NCBI GenBank assembly: GCA_002435715.1
Contig: DISD01000082.1
Coordinates: forward strand, 1-11,227
DNA from: Rhodospirillaceae bacterium UBA6219
GTDB taxonomy: Bacteria > Pseudomonadota > Alphaproteobacteria > Rhodospirillales > Magnetospirillaceae
Direction: 5' to 3'
Length of the DNA stretch: 11,227 nt
Each line of letters opens with the position of its first letter. The stretch's first letter is position 1. Shown in pieces: positions 11,212-11,227 of this stretch. Made by a program: the position numbers and the translations under genes. The notes under the pieces are model-generated. The model did not search any database, had not been told where the DNA came from, and worked only from the letters and a program-made list of their open reading frames with translations.

Positions 11212-11227
11212 TGGCGGAGGGAGCGGG
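11212..11227 (-). repeat. tRNA-Ser(GCU) 3' end, start of the next attachment site (cut by window edge)
   Basis: The 16 bases up to the edge, TGGCGGAGGGAGCGGG, equal those at 2523-2538: encoded CCA, discriminator, acceptor strand and the first T-arm bases on the minus strand. Identity extends leftward to 11198. Whether the intact tRNA gene or another displaced half follows cannot be seen. Confidence 0.82.

Noticed and set aside
1..11227. CRISPR array
   Set aside because: No regularly spaced set of long identical repeats is visible; the short boxes (TTGTAGCA type) are 8 bp and come in pairs.

Overview
The window reads as accessory DNA from a GC-rich proteobacterium. An alphaproteobacterium, perhaps of the Rhodospirillales, is my best guess from codon use and gene style; nothing in the window proves it. 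There are no housekeeping genes. Almost everything belongs to two integrated elements lying in tandem at the 3' end of a tRNA-Ser(GCU) gene, plus the right part of an IS3-family insertion sequence at the left edge.

Layout. 1-650: end of an IS3-type IS, with the C-terminal part of its DDE transposase and its right inverted repeat. 651-2522: right end of element A, with an HUH replication initiator of the pC194/pUB110 type and a ribbon-helix-helix protein gene, then paired short repeats. 2523-2589: the 3' half of tRNA-Ser(GCU) on the minus strand, a displaced attachment site. 2523-11211: element B, complete, 8,689 bp from one tRNA end to the next. From left to right it carries a tyrosine integrase, a class II Fic enzyme, a deleted remnant of a second integrase, a minus-strand two-gene AT-richer operon (PUA/EVE-like protein with a membrane segment, then a membrane-anchored helical protein), an AT-rich divergent regulatory region, an AlpA-like HTH protein with an AT-hook tail, a Rep_trans (NicK/RepC-like) initiator with a 13-bp perfect hairpin inside its 5' end, a hairpin-rich non-coding region, a MobC-like RHH protein, and two minus-strand genes (coiled coil plus zinc ribbon; multi-span membrane protein). 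11212-11227: the next copy of the tRNA-Ser 3' end, cut by the window edge.

How it fits together. Integrase, HTH protein (possible directionality factor), Rep/relaxase with a hairpin origin, and MobC-like protein make a coherent integrative mobilizable element with no transfer channel of its own, so it would depend on a helper. Fic and the minus-strand operon are cargo. Both elements end in the same design: two 8-bp boxes 11 bp apart, exactly 86 bp from the tRNA end, but with different box sequences (TTGTCCCA in A, TTGTAGCA in B). They also share a 24-bp motif upstream of their RHH genes, although their replication initiators are from different families. The most promising undescribed parts are the two-gene operon at 5344-7043 (possible defence or stress module) and the hairpin origin of the Rep_trans gene, which resembles what I recall of ICEBs1/Tn916 oriT.
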